DNA of 64,000 nucleotides from Pelagibius sp. (GTDB taxonomy: Bacteria; Pseudomonadota; Alphaproteobacteria; Kiloniellales; Kiloniellaceae): the NCBI GenBank assembly GCA_028280305.1, contig JANQMC010000162.1:1-64000 (forward strand), read 5' to 3'. Numbering within the stretch: position 1 is the stretch's first letter; the number at the start of each line of letters is the position of its first letter. Shown here piece by piece: positions 62,372 to 64,000 of this stretch. The notes under the pieces were generated by a model. That model saw only the letters and a list, made by a program, of their open reading frames with translations. It did not search any database and had not been told where the DNA came from. The position numbers and the translations under genes are program-made.

Positions 62372-64000
62372 TTACGACCGCATTCGCTCGTTGGTCGGGT
62401 CGTAGAGACCCTTCATGCCGACGGCCTCGACCTGTACCGGGAACTTCTGATTGAAGTACTCGATCTCAAGCTGGCGGCCCTCCTCGCAGTAGTCCTGCGG
62501 GAGGTAGCCGAGGGCGATGTTCTTTCCGACCGAGGGGCCGTAGGCCAGGCTGGTGGTATAAGAGCGCCGGCCGAGCGAGTCGATCAGCACGTCGTTGCTC
62601 TCGGGATCGACGATCGGGCAGTTGCCGATCGGATAGCGCGTCACGCCGTCCTTGTCGGTGCTGTCCGTTACCGTGAGGGTGCAGAGCATCGCCGGCTGAT
62701 GCGCCCGCGCGCGCTGCTCCAGGTAGGCAGCCTTGCCGTGGAAGTCGGCGGCCTTCACCTTCGGGCGGGCGAGTCCGGCTTCGACCAGGTTGTACTCCGT
62801 CAGAAGGTCTGCGTTCTGAAGCCGCAGGCTCTTCTCCAGCCGCCGGCTGTTGGCGTAAGTCTCGATCCCGATGGGCGTGATGCCGATCTCGTGGAACATG
62901 TTCCAGAGCGCCAGTCCGTAGGCGAGGGGAAAGTGGAGCTCCCAGCCCTGCTCGCCGACATAGGAGATACGGAAACCTTTCACCGGCACGCCGCGCAGGG
63001 TGAAGTCCCGGCTGGCGGCGAAGGGGAAGTTCTCCGGATCGAGCCCGGCCGGGTCGTCGGCCAGTTTCTTCAGGCTCGCCCGGGCGTTCGGCCCCCAGAC
63101 GCCGATGCAGCCGTAGTGATCGGTCCGGTCCTCGACGAAGACCGACCATTCCTTGTCCTGCGTCATGCGGCGCAGGTAGGTGGCATCGCGGTTGCCGGCG
63201 TCGCCGCCGTCGATGACCCGGAAGCGGTCTTCGGCCAGGCGCAGGACGGTCAGGTCAGCCTGCACGCCGCCGGCGGCATCGAGGAAGTTGGTGTAGACCC
63301 CTTTGCCGAGCGGCGTGTCGCCCGCGACCTTCGAGGAAGAGACGTATTCCATCAGCCGTTCCGCATCGCGGCCCGAGACGTCGTAGATCGCGAAGTGGGA
63401 GAGGTTGACCATGCCGACGTTCTCGGAAAGCTCCAGATGTTCGGCATTGGAAACCCGCCAGAAGTGGCGGTTGTCCCACTCGTTCAGGCGCTCCGGCACG
63501 CGGTTGGCATACTTGGCCAGCAGCGTTTCCTCGTTGGAGGCGTAGCCGTGCGCCCGTTCCCAGCCGGCGATTTCCATGAAATAGCCGCCCAGTTCCTTTT
63601 CCCGCAGATAGAAGGGGCTGCAGCGCAGGTTCCGGCCCTTGGAGTAGGGCTCGCGGTTGTGTACCGGCGGATTGTAGATCTTGAACGCTGTCTCATAGCA
63701 GCGGTCGTGGATATAGCGTTCGGTTTTCTGGATCGGATAGTAGCGGGCATAGTCGATGCTGTGATGATCGAACTCGGTCCGGCCGTCGGTCATCCAGTCC
63801 GCGATCAGCTTGCCGGTGCCCGGGCCGTCCTTGATCCAGACCGAAACGCCGTACCACAGGCCCCGCACATCGGGCGACTCGCCGATGGAGGGGCCGCCGT
63901 CGCCGGTCACCTGGAGCAGCCCGTTGAAGGAGTATTTCTCGTTGTAGCCGAGTTCCCCGAGGATCGGGGTCAGCTCCATCGCGCGCTCCAGCGGCTCGAT
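62372..64000 (-). CDS. Dimethylglycine/sarcosine dehydrogenase-type protein, C-terminal part (truncated by window edge)
   Basis: Flavoprotein with a C-terminal GcvT-like folate-binding domain; relatives demethylate dimethylglycine or sarcosine and pass the one-carbon unit to tetrahydrofolate. About 543 residues are visible: the end of the FAD oxidoreductase domain (GLLQVTGDGGPSIGE, LWYGVSVWIKDGPGTGK), then a DUF/GcvT region (VGMVNLSHFAIYDVSGRDAERLME, FRISYVGEQGWELHFP). The reading frame continues past base 64000, so the N-terminal FAD-binding part is missing from the window. It follows naturally from the betaine methyltransferase step. Confidence 0.88.
   Translation of the reverse strand: MEPLERAMELTPILGELGYNEKYSFNGLLQVTGDGGPSIGESPDVRGLWYGVSVWIKDGPGTGKLIADWMTDGRTEFDHHSIDYARYYPIQKTERYIHDRCYETAFKIYNPPVHNREPYSKGRNLRCSPFYLREKELGGYFMEIAGWERAHGYASNEETLLAKYANRVPERLNEWDNRHFWRVSNAEHLELSENVGMVNLSHFAIYDVSGRDAERLMEYVSSSKVAGDTPLGKGVYTNFLDAAGGVQADLTVLRLAEDRFRVIDGGDAGNRDATYLRRMTQDKEWSVFVEDRTDHYGCIGVWGPNARASLKKLADDPAGLDPENFPFAASRDFTLRGVPVKGFRISYVGEQGWELHFPLAYGLALWNMFHEIGITPIGIETYANSRRLEKSLRLQNADLLTEYNLVEAGLARPKVKAADFHGKAAYLEQRARAHQPAMLCTLTVTDSTDKDGVTRYPIGNCPIVDPESNDVLIDSLGRRSYTTSLAYGPSVGKNIALGYLPQDYCEEGRQLEIEYFNQKFPVQVEAVGMKGLYDPTNERMRS

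Overview
The window is 64 kb of GC-rich, densely coded bacterial chromosome. Gene content points to a heterotrophic alphaproteobacterium, probably Rhodospirillales/Rhizobiales-like: a GlpR-GlpD-GlpSTPQUV type glycerol ABC operon, betIBA with choXWV, a TRAP transporter, the 'ligase-associated' DNA repair genes, paired fasciclin (FAS1) proteins, and many short stop/start overlaps. The genus cannot be fixed from sequence alone. I saw no rRNA, tRNA, CRISPR array, phage or insertion sequence. Most of the window is ordinary chromosome devoted to solute uptake and catabolism.

Layout. 0.3-4.8 kb: a carbohydrate-type (CUT1) ABC importer (ATPase, Tat-exported binding protein, two permeases). 4.8-6.3 kb: a GNAT acetyltransferase and an N-formylglutamate amidohydrolase. 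6.4-10.3 kb: a DegP/HtrA protease followed by an OmpR-type response regulator and its histidine kinase. 10.4-14.3 kb: a glyoxalase II-like hydrolase, a small unknown protein, an isocitrate lyase/PEP mutase family enzyme, and a DUF427-class III nucleotide cyclase fusion. 14.5-23.1 kb: the glycerol/glycerol-3-phosphate regulon (glpR, glpD, two ATPases, two permeases, a DUF2160 membrane protein, a binding protein), with two matching GlpR-type operators and a strong terminator. 23.2-32.5 kb: two FAS1 paralogues bracketing a trypsin-fold lipoprotein that has lost its catalytic residues, a LOG-family protein, an MFS exporter with a divergent LysR regulator, a rhodanese, a DinB protein and a CPD photolyase. 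32.5-47.1 kb: the four ligase-associated repair genes (PdeM phosphoesterase, Lhr-type helicase, MBL exonuclease, ATP-dependent ligase) broken into three pieces by a LysR/HpcH aldolase/TRAP operon and by a von Willebrand-factor-A gene group. 47.3-51.2 kb: a methyltransferase, a RidA-like protein, a long helical-repeat secreted protein and an unknown protein.

51.4-64.0 kb is a choline to glycine betaine to dimethylglycine module: betA, betB and betI on the minus strand diverge from choXWV on the plus strand around a perfect 24-bp BetI-type palindrome. A HAD phosphatase, a 2-oxoglutarate/Fe oxygenase, an unknown protein, a betaine-homocysteine methyltransferase-like enzyme and the C-terminal part of a dimethylglycine/sarcosine dehydrogenase-type enzyme (cut by the window end) follow. 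Together they import choline, oxidise it to betaine and demethylate it step by step.

The most unusual observations are: a complementary loss of ABC motifs in the two glycerol-transporter ATPases, predicting one working and one degenerate ATP site; the secreted pseudo-protease; the DUF427-cyclase fusion; the dispersed repair cluster; and a family of intergenic double-hairpin repeats with conserved arms and variable spacers. I found no clear candidate for a wholly new multi-gene system.
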